A stretch of DNA of 64,000 bases from Gordionus sp. m RMFG-2023 (taxonomy: Eukaryota > Nematomorpha > Gordioida > Chordodea > Parachordodidae), in contig NC_088776.1 in NCBI RefSeq assembly GCF_954871325.1, forward strand, positions 26,150,508 to 26,214,507, read 5' to 3'. This document shows positions 21,400 to 33,329 of this stretch, piece after piece. The notes beneath the pieces were generated by a model, which saw only the letters and a list, made by a program, of their open reading frames with translations, had not been told where the DNA came from and did not search any database. The position numbers and the translations under genes were made by a program. Position 1 is the first letter of the stretch. The number at the start of each line of letters is the position of its first letter.

Positions 21400-21824
21400 A
21401 TTATTAAGTAATGATTACTAATTTAGTAGTTTATTCAAAAATTATTGAATTCTAAAATAATCTAAGTCCTTGTCGTTCTTTATACTAAATTCTATAATTT
21501 AATTTAGTAAACTCTAAAAAAAAATACATTTATATGAAATTCCATAAATATTACCGGCAACTTGAGGGCAAAAAATATGGAAATATATTGTGCTAAATAG
21601 GTAAAGTAATATAATATTAAAATATAGGTTTATTAATTGAATTTGGTTACAAAATTATGAAACCCAGCAATGTAACAATTTAAGAAAAGAAAATCAATTT
21701 GGATGGAAAATTATATTATTGTTGCATATCCTTTGTGAACACAATCAGACATTTAAACAAAATTTTAAATTAATAAATTTTAAAAGAAAAATTATTTTAA
21801 AATTAATTTATCGCACCGCCCACC
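21400..21824. other. A/T-rich stretch, nothing recognised
   Basis: No open frame, tandem repeat or GC patch that I can support. Confidence 0.4.
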
Positions 21825-22081
21825 CAGGGTTGCCAGATATTCTTTTTCTTTTATAATAATTAATGAGGGACTTCGCCCCCCCCCATACCCCCGAATTTGC
21901 GGGCCTTCGGCCGGGGTAATTGATGTTGCATACTCTTTAAGTTAATATGTTATATTTAATATAACAAAATTTTGAAGACAATGAAAATTCTTTATTGATT
22001 CACTAATAACAATTATGATATATAATTTTCTCATGTTTATAAATATAGCATAATATTAATTATTATATTTTATGGATGATT

Positions 22082-22535
22082 TTAAAAGAGGCAATAAAGA
22101 TTTTCCATCGGCATTGTGGAGATAGGCTGAAAACTCTTTGCATGAATAGTTATATTTTCTTTAACCATAAGTTCAGCTTCCAATGATGACGTTCTTCGCC
22201 AAGCAGTAGTCACTAGACTGAATATTCTCTCTGATGAAGCATTTGAATACGGAATAGAAAATATAAAATTCATATTTTCTCTATCAATGGCGAGTTTTTA
22301 TTAGAAAGAAAATCCATCCATTTTTTTTGGGTATTCATGTGATAGTTTTTTGATAATCTTTCTTCATAATAGGAATAAAATTGTGAATATTCCTCAAAGA
22401 GAATTTCTGTATCTATGTTTGGTATTTTATAATTACTAATAATTTTTGTAATTGTTCAAATTCTTGACATTATTTTAATGTCATAGGGCTAAGATATTTT
22501 AATATATTATCTATAATATCATATTTTTTCCCCTC
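22082..22535 (-). pseudogene. hAT transposase C-terminal fragment
   Basis: Contains SNASSERIFSLVTTAWRRTSS, the hAT dimerisation block (S-ERxFS). Upstream in the same direction KYLSPMTLK is readable before stops. It is a decayed fragment, related to but different from the hAT family at 1026-4165. Confidence 0.6.
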
Positions 22536-22990
22536 AAATAGTGAAAAATCCAAAGACATAGCTAACCATATAATGGTAAATATAGCAGATTCGAGATTAA
22601 CAATAAATTGCATGTCTGTTTTCTGATCTGATAATGCCTCAGTGAATTTGGTAAAAACAGAGTGTATTTACAGAATTGAGTCAGCACAATGTTGGTTGCG
22701 ATATGTTCCTAATACCCGCGATCGGAATTTTAAAATTTTATAAACCTTTAAAAAAATATTTCTTAAATAAAGATTATAAAAGCTGTCCTAATATTTTGAA
22801 AATTTTTCCCAATAATTAATGCAGAGGTATATTTAGGAATGATTTCACATGTAGGAAATCTACTACATGCTGTTAATGTGTAGTTGCAATAAGAAGATTC
22901 TTAACAAAGATTCACAAAATTATGCTGCAGATGTGTTCATCTTTACAGTTTAAAATTGATAATAAATTTTATGGCGCCATTGTTAAAACT
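22535..22990 (+). pseudogene. hAT transposase middle fragment, inverted copy
   Basis: Plus-strand frames read ANHIMVNIADS and later FKIDNKFYGAIV. The DNA matches, in inverse orientation, 25735-26320 and 23570-23640. It keeps the uninterrupted version of the site into which the foldback at 23645 inserted (near 22908-22945). Confidence 0.55.
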
Positions 22991-23039
22991 TAATTATATT
23001 TTATTTTAGATTTAAATAATAGAACTAAATGTTTACCGT

Positions 23040-23644
23040 CGATATTGAGATATTTATAAAATTCCTGGCATGACATATTATATATTTGTTTAATCATTAG
23101 CTCGGCATCTAATGTTGTTAAAGAAATCCCATTTCTCTCCTTTCCAGGCAATCCTCATCAGGCTAAAATGCTCTAGGATGAGGCATTAGAATGAGGTAAG
23201 GAGAAGACATAATCGCATACTTTTTCCAAGCATAGGGGTTTATCGTTATTACGAAAAAATTCTACCCATTTCTCCTCTCCTTTTAGAAGATCTAACTTTA
23301 AGTATTTTGGTGAATTATAAAAAATAGAGAGAATTACAATCTCCTCAAATAAGAAATCAATGTCTTTCGGTATTTTTAATATATTTATTAATTATATAAA
23401 CCATCAATTGATGGTTTCTGTTCCAAGGTCATAATATTTATACATTTGTAAATAGAGTTATTAAAATCAAATTTTGATTGTAAATATTCTAAAATTGTCT
23501 TACTAAAAATATCTGCTTCATTTAAAAATTTATTAATTAGAGTATTATTTGAACATTTTAATATCATATTTTAACAATAGCGCCACAAAATTTATTATCA
23601 ATTTTTAACTGTAGAGATGAACAGAGCGGTAACATGATTTTATG
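23040..23644 (-). pseudogene. hAT transposase C-terminal half, left of the foldback
   Basis: Reads on the minus strand from the foldback edge. KCINIMTLEQ is comparable to KYLSPMTLK of the fragment at 22535, and further on there is a decayed PHPRAF-type dimerisation block. It has multiple stops. Confidence 0.5.
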
Positions 23645-25703
23645 GGTTCCACGTCAATTCGGCGCGGAAAATTTGGCGCACGACAATTCGGCGCAACGTC
23701 AATTCAGCGCGGCGTTAATTCGGCGCAACGTCAATTCGGCGCGGCGACAACTCGGCGCAACGTCAATTCGGCGCGGCATCAATTCGGCGCGTATCTAATA
23801 CAGTTGCAATTTATTATAAATTTATTAGTATAAAAAAAGGATGATTAAATAGAAATGATTTTGAATGTTGGTCATATTAATTATTTCTTCGTATTTTTTT
23901 TTACAAAAATCTCAATTTTTTTTACTAAATGTGTAATATCAATAAAAAAAAATTAACAACCAATATTTATACCGATTTTCTTGCTGGACCAATTTACCAC
24001 ATTATAAGGTAGGGGAGACTGGGGTTAGTCGGACCGATTTTTATAAAATTGGCTATAGCTCCTGGTTTTTTAGATAATATAAAAAAAATATATGATTAGA
24101 TACCTAAAACTATACTCTATAAAGGTTCCTTATAAAAAATTTTAAGAATATAATCATTTTTTTTTGAATTTTACTTTTTGTAAAAGAACAATTTTGTCCA
24201 ACAAACCCCAATATCGGGTAAATTAAGGCAAGTTATATATAAAAATTGAAACTTAATTTTGGTTAATTTAATAAACATTTTGTATTTTTTTCATTATTAA
24301 CTGCCATAATTGACGTGTATGGTTTAGCAAGCCCTGCTAACTCTAAATTTCTGGATATAATAAATACTCATAAAACTTTCCCAAATTATAAAAACTTCAT
24401 CAATATTTTATTTCTTAAATAAAATTTTTAATAATTATTTCAAAAGATTTTTTGTCTATAGACGTAAACTAATAAAAACTATATTATGATAAAATTTTAA
24501 CCTTCTGGTGTATTAATTTTAAGATGAGATTAAGTGGTTTGCCAAGCCTCGGTACCTAACCCCAGTCTCCCCTATTTTGATTAGTAGCCAATATTATGTA
24601 AGCGAGATTTTGCGCTAAATGTAAGAAAAGTTTGGACTTCTATCTTTAATCTTACATGTTATTATGGCTAAAATCTTAATCGACCCAAATCGGACGTTTA
24701 ACAACACTAATGTTGATCCAATAAAATTCAAATTAAGACTGATTCATTTTTTAGATTTATTAAAAATCCTTAAAATAATTCTATTAATCATTTTAAATAT
24801 ATATTATGTTTAACTAATTTTTTCTATTATAAAATAATCAAAAACGAATTAACGCACAAAGGCAATTTCATGGCTGTTTATGATTGGTATTTAGGATTTA
24901 TGCTAAGAAATCATAATATCTCCTTTATGTCCAAAATGTTTATTAAATTAACCTAAATTAAGTTTCAATTTTTATATATAATTTGCTACAATTTATAAGT
25001 ATTATGATATTTTTAACAATAAAACAATAAAATTATTCTATACGTATCATTATTAATAAATAAAAATGCATTTCAATTTATTATGGCTAAAAAAACCAAT
25101 GATTTAGGAAGCCCCTTGAATTTGCCTCACCCCGCTATTGGGGCTTTTTGGATATTATTTTTACTTTTTCAAAAAGTAAAATTTAAAAAAAATGATTATA
25201 TTCTTAAAATTTTTATAAGGTACCTTTATAGAGTATAGTTTTAGGAGGTATCTAATCATATATTATTTTTTATATTATCTAAAAAAATCAGTAGCTAAAT
25301 TTTGTAAAAATCGGTCCAACTAACCCCAGTCTCCCCTACCTTATAATGTGGTAAATTGGTCCAGCAAGGAAATCGGTATAAATATTGGTTGTTTTTTTAT
25401 TGATATTACACATTTAGTAAATAAAATTGAGATTTTTGTAAAAAAAAATACGAAGAAATAATTAATATGACCAACATTCAAAATCATTTCTATTTAATCA
25501 TCCTTTTTTTTATACTAATAAATTTATCATAAATTACAACGCGCCGAATTGACGTTGCGCCGAGTTGTCGCCGCGCTGAATTGACGATGCGCCGAATTGA
25601 CGCCGCGCCGAGTTGTCGCCGCGCCGAATTGACGTTGCGCCGAGTTGTCGCCGCGCTGAATTGACGATGCGCCGAATTTTCCGCGCCGAATTGACGTGAT
25701 ACC
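23645..25703. mobile_element. 2.06-kb foldback element with 9-bp TSD
   Basis: The 9-bp duplication gattttatg flanks it (23636-23644, 25704-25712). The ends are inverted: ggttccacgtcaattcggcg against ggtatcacgtcaattcggcg. Each end is a short array of an aattcggcgc-type motif about 10-20 bp long, followed by a long A/T-rich inverted arm (to about 24310 left, from about 24930 right) that includes the conserved block ggtaggggagactggggtta and its inverse. A third copy of that block lies at about 24556-24574. No transposase. Long modular arms with 9-bp TSDs are typical of foldback or Mutator-like elements. Confidence 0.85.
24640..24709. repeat. Possible end fragment of the 3783-type MITE
   Basis: The sequence aatcggacgtttaacaacac followed by ta matches the right end of the MITE at 3783-4005. 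A left end is not recognisable. Confidence 0.35.
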
Positions 25704-25712
25704 GATTTTATG

Positions 25713-26650
25713 AATCTTTTTTATAAAGAATATTCTGATTGCAACTGAATATTAACTGCATGAAGTAGATTTCCTACATGTGAAACGAATCCCAAATATG
25801 CTTCTGCCATTTCATACTCGAAAAAATTTTTAAAAATTTTAGCACAGCTTTTAAAATCTTTATTTAAGAAAAGTATTTTTTAAGGGTTTGTAAAATTTTA
25901 AAATTCTATCGATGGCAGGTATTAATGACAACCAAGTCAGACCACTTCACCAACTCTTTTAATTCATTAACTCTTTTAGTTGATGACTAAATTCGTTAAA
26001 ACAATTCATCACAATTATTTCGACATCCACAGTTAGTACATTTATTGCCTTCTTGCAAGAATTATGTAGTATATGACATATACAGCCAATTGGTATTAAT
26101 TTATTATTGTGCTGCCTCAATTCGGTAACTTTGGTTTTTGCCAAAATTTACTGAGGCATTATCAGCGCAGAAAGCTGACATGCAAATCATTCATAACCCT
26201 GAATCAGCTATATTTACCATTATGTGGCTAGCTACATCGTTGGATTTTTCACTATCCGAGGAAAAAATTCAACAGTTTTATGAAAATGTTCTTATTCTTG
26301 TTGAAATAGGGAAAAATCAAGGGAAATGTTTTAATATTTACCTTATTAGATGCATCTGTTAGAATTGAAAATGGATGCCCATTTTTCAAATCGTCTAGAA
26401 TTGACCTCTAGGATTCAGGTACTAAAACACTTGTGATAGCCTTGCTCATTTTTGTTCTGCCACAAGTAAGGTTTGCACTTATATTGGAGTCGTTAAATAT
26501 CATGAGAAAAAAAATGACCCACATTATGATGATATAGCTTTGTAAATGTTGAACTACATGATAGATGTATACGATTTCCACAAATGTAGTTGCATCTGTA
26601 TTATTTATTATTTGAGAATATTTTTGTATTGCAATCGATGTTGACATACT
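25713..26650 (-). pseudogene. hAT transposase N-terminal and middle part
   Basis: Minus strand. Starts MSTSIAIQKYSQIINN (26647), continues with NLTCGRTKMSKAITSVL, then a LTDAS block, and GCICHILHNSCKKAINVL at 26100-26000, a conserved hAT motif containing C/H residues. The same gene is seen in both directions at 57640-58575. Stops and a small gap make it inactive. The foldback at 23645-25703 separates it from its C-terminal half. Confidence 0.65.
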
Positions 26651-27135
26651 CCCCTATACTGACTTATATGAATGAAATGATGTTGATTTATTATTTGATA
26701 AATATAAAACAGGATAGAAAGAAATTTGCAAACTAGACAAGTTTTTCGAATAAATATTTAAAATTATTTTAAAAATATAAAAATCATCAATTAATGTCTC
26801 TCAAAATGATTATTTATCTATTAAAAATGTTAAAATACTTTTAAAAAAATGCGGGAGAAATTAAAAAATTGCGGTAGATTTTTGCGGGAGATTTCCAATT
26901 GCGGTAGTTTTGCGGGAGAGAGATGTCTTCGTGTAAACTAAAAAATTGCGGGAGTTTCCCGCTGATGAGTGAAGACATGGCAACCCTCGTTAAGGGGGCT
27001 GATATATAGAATATCAAAGGTGACAGCTTGATTCAGTTAATATATATTAAAAAAATAAGTATGTCTTATTGTATTTTAGTAAAATTTAGTTGTTATTTAG
27101 CAAACTGCTATAAGAAGACCAACACTATATATATA

Positions 27136-27424
27136 AGACCTGCAAACTTATCATTTGCATGACCTGGCCAGGATCTTAAAAAAATTTGACCTGGTCTGGG
27201 GTTTATATTTTTAGGCCTGACCTCGAATTTTTTTTAAAAAAATTTTTCGGTTCTGGCCTGGATTTATTTTAAATATATTTTATTTGTTTTTAATTTTTAT
27301 AGATAATAATGGCGATTTAAAATATTTGACCTAGCCTGGCTAACTTAAAAAAATTTTAGGCCCATATTTTAAAAAAATTAAAATACGGCCTGGTCAGTGT
27401 ACCCGGGCTAGACTGCAGGTCTCT
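27136..27424. repeat. GC-patch repeat family 1, full-length-looking copy
   Basis: Starts agacctgcaa and ends tgcaggtctc-type, an inverted pair. The core is the inverse of aaatcgccattatta. TA-rich flanks (tatata, aatata) hide any TSD. About 289 bp. Confidence 0.65.
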
Positions 27425-27680
27425 AATATATATTAATCTTATTTTTCAAGGAGAAGAAGGGGAGATTCAACCCCAACCTCCACTACGTTTAGATATGAAT
27501 ATAAGAGTGTTATATACTAGGAATATTAATATATTAAAACATTATATATTCGGTTATTAAATAGAAATATGTTTAAATTTTATATCACGCACTGATTAAA
27601 TTATCTTTATTTTAATATTCTTAAATGACTTTTTATTTTTTTACACGCAAGCTGAATTTCCTTTCAAATTTTAAATCTTT
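27425..27680. other. A/T-rich stretch before the LINE
   Basis: No frame supported. It may include the 5' part of the LINE at 27680. Confidence 0.3.
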
Positions 27681-27794
27681 TTCTATTATAATGTCTATGT
27701 CAACTCGGATTCCAAGTGTGCACAGAGATATAGTTCTCATATCCCTGCTTTAATATTAATGGTTTAATGAGTATGTTAACGATTTTTCTTAGAC

Positions 27795-28440
27795 TCATGG
27801 TCGATGCAAAATGGATGTGATGGCGATACAGGAGACTCACTCTAAAGATAATCATATGGCTACTTTTAGTAACTTTGTAATGTATAGTTCTGGCACCACT
27901 TCGAATAATTGGTAGGGGGTTGCCTTCTTTATCAGCAAGAGATTATGTAAGTACGTGGATAAATTTGTCATTTGGGAGAGATGCGGTCTGTTATACCTGA
28001 ACACCTGTTTCAGATGAAGAATTCTAATAAATGTATATGCCCCGCCAAGCAGAAGTGAAAAGCTCCCTATCCTAGATGACCTCGAAAATATCATTAACTC
28101 TCTTCCTAGGAGTCGAAATTTGATAATTCTTGGGGACTTGAAGACTAGGATGGGAAAAGATGACTCCTTTATTAGAGACGGGGTAATTGGCAATGCAGCT
28201 CTCAATTAAATAGTGATGACAGTAGGAAGGTTTTGGAGATGTGTAGAAGTATGAACCTAAAGGTTGAGAATACTTTCTTCTCCCAAATCGAATATAACAC
28301 TCTAACCTTTAGAAGAATTAATATCAATCACAGATCGATTTTTTCATATCTAACATTCATAGCTGGTTCATTGATATAAAAGCAATGCCAAGTATTAATA
28401 ATTCTGATCATAACCTAATCAGAGCGAGTTACCGTGAGGA
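27795..28440 (+). pseudogene. LINE endonuclease domain
   Basis: MDVMAIQETHSKD (the catalytic E in QET), GVAFFISKRLCKY, LINVYAPPSRS, LIILGDLKTRMGKD (GD-N box, with N replaced by K/T) and a closing NNSDHNLIRASY (SDH box). In non-LTR elements this domain nicks the target. It is broken by several stops and shifts. Confidence 0.7.
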
Positions 28441-29089
28441 ATTTATGAGTTAACTCTTTGCGTCTTTCTTTCCAATTCCAGTCTAGATACCTTCCCTGGA
28501 AAAGGAACCTAAAATACTTGCAAAGTCCTGAAGTTAAGCTACAATTGGATCAAATCTTAAGTGATAGGAAGGCAATTTTCCCATCCTCATCGGAGTCTTT
28601 GTTTGTAGAGGAATGCTGGGCGTCTTTCAAAAACAATCTGTTTGGCGCCTGTAACCATCTCCCTAACATTAACAATTCTCCATCAAGACATGAATGGCTA
28701 TTTAATTCGATGACACCATTGGTATGATAGCTCAATTCAAGCTACAAGGAGAGCGCGATGGTTACTTATGGACCACAATTCATAGACTCCTAAGGATGGA
28801 TAGAATAAATTTTATTGCTAAAATAGCTTTTGAGATAGACAGGGATATGAGGGAGAACATAATTTTCGACGCCTACAAGAAACTCAATTACTTTTGTAAT
28901 GCCAAGTCTTCAAGACACTTCCAATGATAAGGCTGGATAATAATATTGATTACTGACCCCCAAGAACAGATGGGGTTATGGCTGAATCACTATATGGGAG
29001 TCTCTGATTCTAGAAAGCCTACCTTAATCCCATCCACAAGTCAAAGTGTTGGACAATCGGATGCGAACTTTTCATTGGCTGTGTGACGG

Positions 29090-30160
29090 CTATTAGGAAG
29101 CTTAGGAATAATAAATCTCCGGGTACGGGTAACATTACTGGAGAACATCCGAAAGCAACTCTCTTAGCTATCTCTCGGTTCTTACTGCCTTTGTTTACGA
29201 AGATTATATAGCCATTGCTCTCACGTCTATTGCATCAAAAGTTTTTATGTTTCTTTTAAAAAACCGCATTCTTTTCTCTACACCGAACCTTTTATTTAAA
29301 TACATTTGTGCTTACCGTCCAAGTAGAAATATAAACGAACCGATATTAGCTTTAAAGATTATAATGAAGAAATATGAGAAATATAAATTACCTTTTTACT
29401 TTATTTTTATCGACTTTAAACGTACTTTTGATAATGGTAGCCATGAAGCGCTATGGAAGATTTCAACCGAATGCGGCATTGCCACTAATAACATAAGGAT
29501 CCTTAAAACATATTATAGCAGTCTTTTTGCCTCCTTTAAAATTAACAATAAGGTTTCCCCATCCTTTAGGAGAAAGAAAGGGGTAAAACAAGGGTGTAAC
29601 ACACAGGTTTGTTCTTTCTCCGCTATTGTTTAATATAGTCATGAACTAAATCATAATAGATACGCTGGGAACTGCGAATCTTTTAGAATTAAGGTCTAAT
29701 CAGTCGTGCTTCTTGGAAATAGGGTGATATGTTATACTGATGACATAGTGTTGATAACTAAAAGTTTGAACCCAAAATTTAATCTTTATAATGAATTCCT
29801 TTAATCTTAAGGTTGGCTTGGATAAAAACTTTGATAAAACAGGGATAATACTCTCGTCTCAGGTGTCTCCTCTGAATAATTTGGTGGTAGGGGGAAAGTT
29901 AGTTAAGGTGGTGAAAACCTATAAATATCTGGGTGTAGCCATTGACAATAAAGGTAGCTGTAAAAAGGAACTAAAAATGGGAATACAAAATCTAGAGCAG
30001 CTTTTTATAAATTTTTTAAACTTTGGAAAGCTAAGGAGATATCCGTTTTTACAAGACTCCGTATTTTCAACTCAACCATCATCTCGATTTTCTTTTATGT
30101 CGGTGACACATGGGAGATTATTAAGACCGAAACCAGGAAATTACAAACGTTTGTAAATAA
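29090..30160 (+). pseudogene. LINE reverse transcriptase domain
   Basis: Motifs in order: LRNNKSPGTGNITGEHPKA, FIDFKRTFDNGSHEALWKI, KGVKQGC, VLSPLLFNIVMN (shifted frame), CYTDDIVLITK (catalytic YxDD-type box), then KTYKYLGVAIDNKG. The order is that of Jockey/CR1/RTE-like LINEs; I cannot assign the clade by eye. Frameshifts near 29610 and 29700 disrupt it. Confidence 0.75.
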
Positions 30161-30729
30161 ATGTCTAAGAATAATAAATGGCATCTTCTACCCTAATATT
30201 ATCTCGAATGAAAACCTTTGAAAAATGTCTAACCATACTCAAGTTCACGTGTCTTTAAAAAAGAAGCGCCTTACTTTCTTTGCCCATATTTTGAGAAACA
30301 TAGTAATAATAGCCTCGTTATTGATGCCATCAATTGGTTATATGCCTTTAATGGGAAAACCTATTGCAAATATAAGACATTATGGTTCTACAGAGCTTTG
30401 AAGGACATAATGGATTTAGACTTAAATATGAAAAAGTTTCTGAAGCTAAATAAAAACAAAAAGTCTATAAAGAAATTACTAAATATTAAATTGAACTGCC
30501 TAAATCTCTCATAATTTTTTTTTGGATTCAGTTTATTTAATCTTTTTATTTCTCACTTTACCTCCTGACTTTGTCTTTCACCTTTTCTTTGAATTACTTT
30601 CTTCACTGACACTAGCTTTTCTTTTCATTTTAATCTTATCATTGATTCAGTGTACTTTAGATTAAAATTGGTCTGCCCCATGCTTTTAATTAAATACATA
30701 TACAATGTCTTAGGTGTAGTTGTATTTCG

Positions 30730-32150
30730 TATACTGATTCCCTTTATATGAGTAAAGCTATGTTCATGGCATCGAGTAATAGTTTGTGATTTGTGTTTCT
30801 TATGTTGGTAGAATTAATTTCGGCTCTTTTTAATGTTATGCTTATTTTTGGGTATGTTTTGTCTTTTCCAAAGATTTGAGTTCGTAATGTTTCTTTGGTA
30901 GAAGATATCTTTTTGTTTACGAGGCATTTATTGTTTGAAGTCACCTATTCTATTTTTATTTCCGTTGGTTTTTCTAACATGTCCCATCCATAGACTAATA
31001 TAGGAATTATTGTTGTGTCCACAGCCTAGAAAATACCAAAATCTCTCTTGTCTTCCATACTTTTATATATGTTTAAAAAGTTTCCGCTCGCCTTTTATAT
31101 TCTAATTCTTCTTTTCAACTACTTTTATTATCAAGTGTGATCCCTAAGTACCTTTTGGCTATTACATTTACTTGTTATCTCCAACTATAAGTTTTTGAAG
31201 TGGTGACACGTTTTGGGGAAAATAGGGAGAAAAACTGTTTTGTTGAAGTTTATTGCTAGTTAACTATGACTCAAGGTCTTTAACTATTTTCTTGGACATT
31301 ACAACGACGTCATCTGCGTTGAATATTATTCTTCTTTTCAAAACAAAACGTCTCATTTGATCCTACATATACTACATCGGCCGTTCCCAGTGCTTCTCTT
31401 TTATTTTTATTTTATGATTTTAATTAGGAGCGGCGGTAGTGCTTAGCCTTGTTTTACTCCTTTCTTTTATCCTGGAGGAAGGGGATATTCTTTATCATTG
31501 ATTTCGAAGTATCCAAACAGTATGTAATAGTGGTTTTCTAGATTTGAAGGATGTTGTGGTCTATCCCATATTCTGACAAGGAAGCTGATGGTTAACATTA
31601 TCAAAAGCTCTGCTAAAATCTACAAATGTGAAGTAGGAGGGTGTTTTTGTACTTGTTTTTCTGATGATTATTTTTCTGAGCTAATTTTGGCTCCAGTATA
31701 TTTTTTGTTTGGCCTGTACAGACATATGTATATCTGGGGAAAAGATTAGGGGTAGATGATATGTTTGTGGTTTTTTTGAGAGAATTATAAAAAATATTTA
31801 TGATATAGGATGTAAAGGCTATAGCTAAGTAACCCTTAAATTTCTGTGATCTTTGTTTTTTTTTGGAAAGTTACATAGGTAGGATTTGTTCCATTCCACG
31901 TCAGTAGTTCCGCTCTCCCATATTTTATTGAAAGAGGGCAACAAGGTAGCAAGATATTGTCGTAGGTACAATTTTGGATATTCTGCTGTGATATTATCCA
32001 GCCCCGGAGCTTTGTTTTTCTTTAGCATTTTGACCACTTGTTATTTCATTCATGGAGAAACTAGTCGAAAGTGGGGCGAGGTTTGTATGTTTGTTCGTAG
32101 AGTTGCTTTCCGTGAGTGGTAGACTATCATACAACAATCAAGCCATAATG
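30730..32150 (-). mobile_element. Second, older LINE copy, opposite orientation
   Basis: The minus strand reads MLKKNKAPGLDNITAEYPKL (RT block at 32037), then TPNLFPRYTYVCTGQ and a decayed VDF block. A NADDVVVMSK box and a KRYLGITLDN-type motif follow closer to 31150. The same blocks occur in the LINE at 27680-30515, so the family is shared. No endonuclease remains: 5'-truncated, as LINEs usually are. Confidence 0.65.
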
Positions 32151-32208
32151 CCATTTGTTAATCCTGGTCAACAATTACTTTTCCATTTCCTAAAATTATA
32201 GAGAGAAG

Positions 32209-32601
32209 TGTTAAATTTTGACGTTGATTATTATCAAAAAAAAGGAAGATTAAATATTAAAATATATATAACATCAAACCTTTATTTTGAAATTGAAATA
32301 ATAATCCGTGAATAATTGAAATAATTATTGGGTGAATATGTTTTAATCTTTTTTTTCCGTATATATATATATCTTTTTTAATATTCAAATTACAAATTTG
32401 AATGGCGAACAACTAACAATGCCCAACTAAAATTATAATATAATAATAACTATTCTAATATTCAAAATATAAAAAAAATTCATTATTTAAAAGAAATGAA
32501 TAAACTCCACAATAATAACTAATTATAATATTCAAAAAAAGTTATTACATAACAATATAAAAAAAATTAATAAAAAAAGGAAAAATTGAATAATTACAAC
32601 A
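32209..32601 (-). repeat. 3' LTR of element C
   Basis: Starts tgttaaattttgacg and ends ttacaaca on the plus strand. The adjoining minus-strand purine run (AAGGGGGATGG) is the polypurine tract. Confidence 0.9.
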
Positions 32602-32610
32602 CCATCCCCC

Positions 32611-32943
32611 TTAAAAACCCAATTGTGTGGAAGATTTAGGCTGGTCAATATCCTCTATTACCGATAGCAGAGCATTGTTGTTGGAGATTAACGCCGCAGT
32701 TGGACAGTAACGTAACTTGTGGGTTCCGCAAGACCAACACTCTATTCGACTTCTCCTGACCCAATCTTGATCTGTTCTGTTCTCATATCTTGGTCTTTTC
32801 GTTACTTCTTGCAATAACTCTCCATATCTTTGTTGTGCCTCCAACCGTGCAGCTTCTATCCATTTCTTCGACTCTACGGATCCGTCAACCTCTCGTATTT
32901 CGATTTTAATAATTTTATTTCCTACTCTGACGAAGGAAGCCAT
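32611..32943 (-). CDS. Element C: 3' ORF with a zinc-binding motif
   Basis: A 110-codon open frame starting MASFVRVGNKIIKIEIRE. It lies after integrase and ends just before the LTR. It has a helical charged middle (EAARLEAQQRYGEL-type) and a CWSCGTHKLRYCP motif about residues 71-83, a CxxC...C cluster resembling a shortened zinc knuckle. Same position as the 13825-14250 ORF of element A, but little sequence similarity apart from the knuckle. Function unknown. Confidence 0.6.
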   Translation of the reverse strand: MASFVRVGNKIIKIEIREVDGSVESKKWIEAARLEAQQRYGELLQEVTKRPRYENRTDQDWVRRSRIECWSCGTHKLRYCPTAALISNNNALLSVIEDIDQPKSSTQLGF

Positions 32944-33039
32944 CTAAAACAAATTACTATATAATTTAATTTTTAAAAAAAATCTAATGATCTCATATAA
33001 TCTTTCATACTCTCGTAATTATTTTATTCCTCTATATAT

Positions 33040-33275
33040 TATGATTCTCATAACTATGTCTATCATCAATTCCATATCGTCAGAAATTATGATTCTCATA
33101 ATTATGTCCTTCATCAATTTATCATCCTTAGAATTATGATTCTCATTATTATGTCTATCATCAATTCCATATCATCAGAAATTATGATTCTCATAACTAT
33201 GTTTATCATCAATTCTATATTCTCTGAAATTATGATTCTCATAATTATGTCTATCATCAATTCCATATCATAATA
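33040..33275. repeat. Tandem ~55-60-bp repeats in element C
   Basis: About four imperfect copies of a unit containing gaaattatgattctcata and atgtctatcatcaattcc, in the untranslated stretch between integrase and the 3' ORF. Confidence 0.75.
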
Positions 33276-33329
33276 TATATATATTTTCCTAAATCCTAAA
33301 ACATTTTATCTATAATTATCTCCAATATT

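Larger units (their letters stand above)
21825..26986. mobile_element. Rearranged hAT element complex with inverted transposase pieces
   Basis: The left edge is cagggttgccagat; the right edge ends gccatg/catggc with accctc, matching the hAT termini at 57380. Near the right end the motif gcgggaga repeats. Inside: a transposase on the minus strand running from about 26650 down to 23040 (split by the foldback at 23645-25703), a plus-strand piece at about 22535-22990, and another minus C-terminal piece at about 22535-22082. The plus and minus pieces are copies of the same gene, making a partial palindrome. No matching 8-bp TSD is seen at the outer edges. A patch with gggcttcgcccc- and gggccttcggcc-like hairpins lies at 21858-21925. 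Confidence 0.6.
27680..30515 (+). mobile_element. APE-type LINE, degraded (copy 1)
   Basis: The plus strand encodes an apurinic-type endonuclease followed by reverse transcriptase, with no LTRs. Several frameshifts and stops interrupt it: for example an in-frame TAG after SSGTTSNNW and a frame change after GNAALN. The 5' start is unclear and there is no long poly-A, only a T-rich stretch after about 30510. It is convergent with the LINE at 30730-32150. Confidence 0.75.

Noticed and set aside
23642-23833. 63-codon frame with repeated arginine/glutamine motifs
   Set aside because: It is the translation of the tandem aattcggcgc-type motifs at the foldback end and has no independent coding support.
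28550-28735. Antisense open frames over the LINE, Gypsy and hAT coding regions
   Set aside because: These are shadow frames of the sense coding sequence, with no domain of their own.
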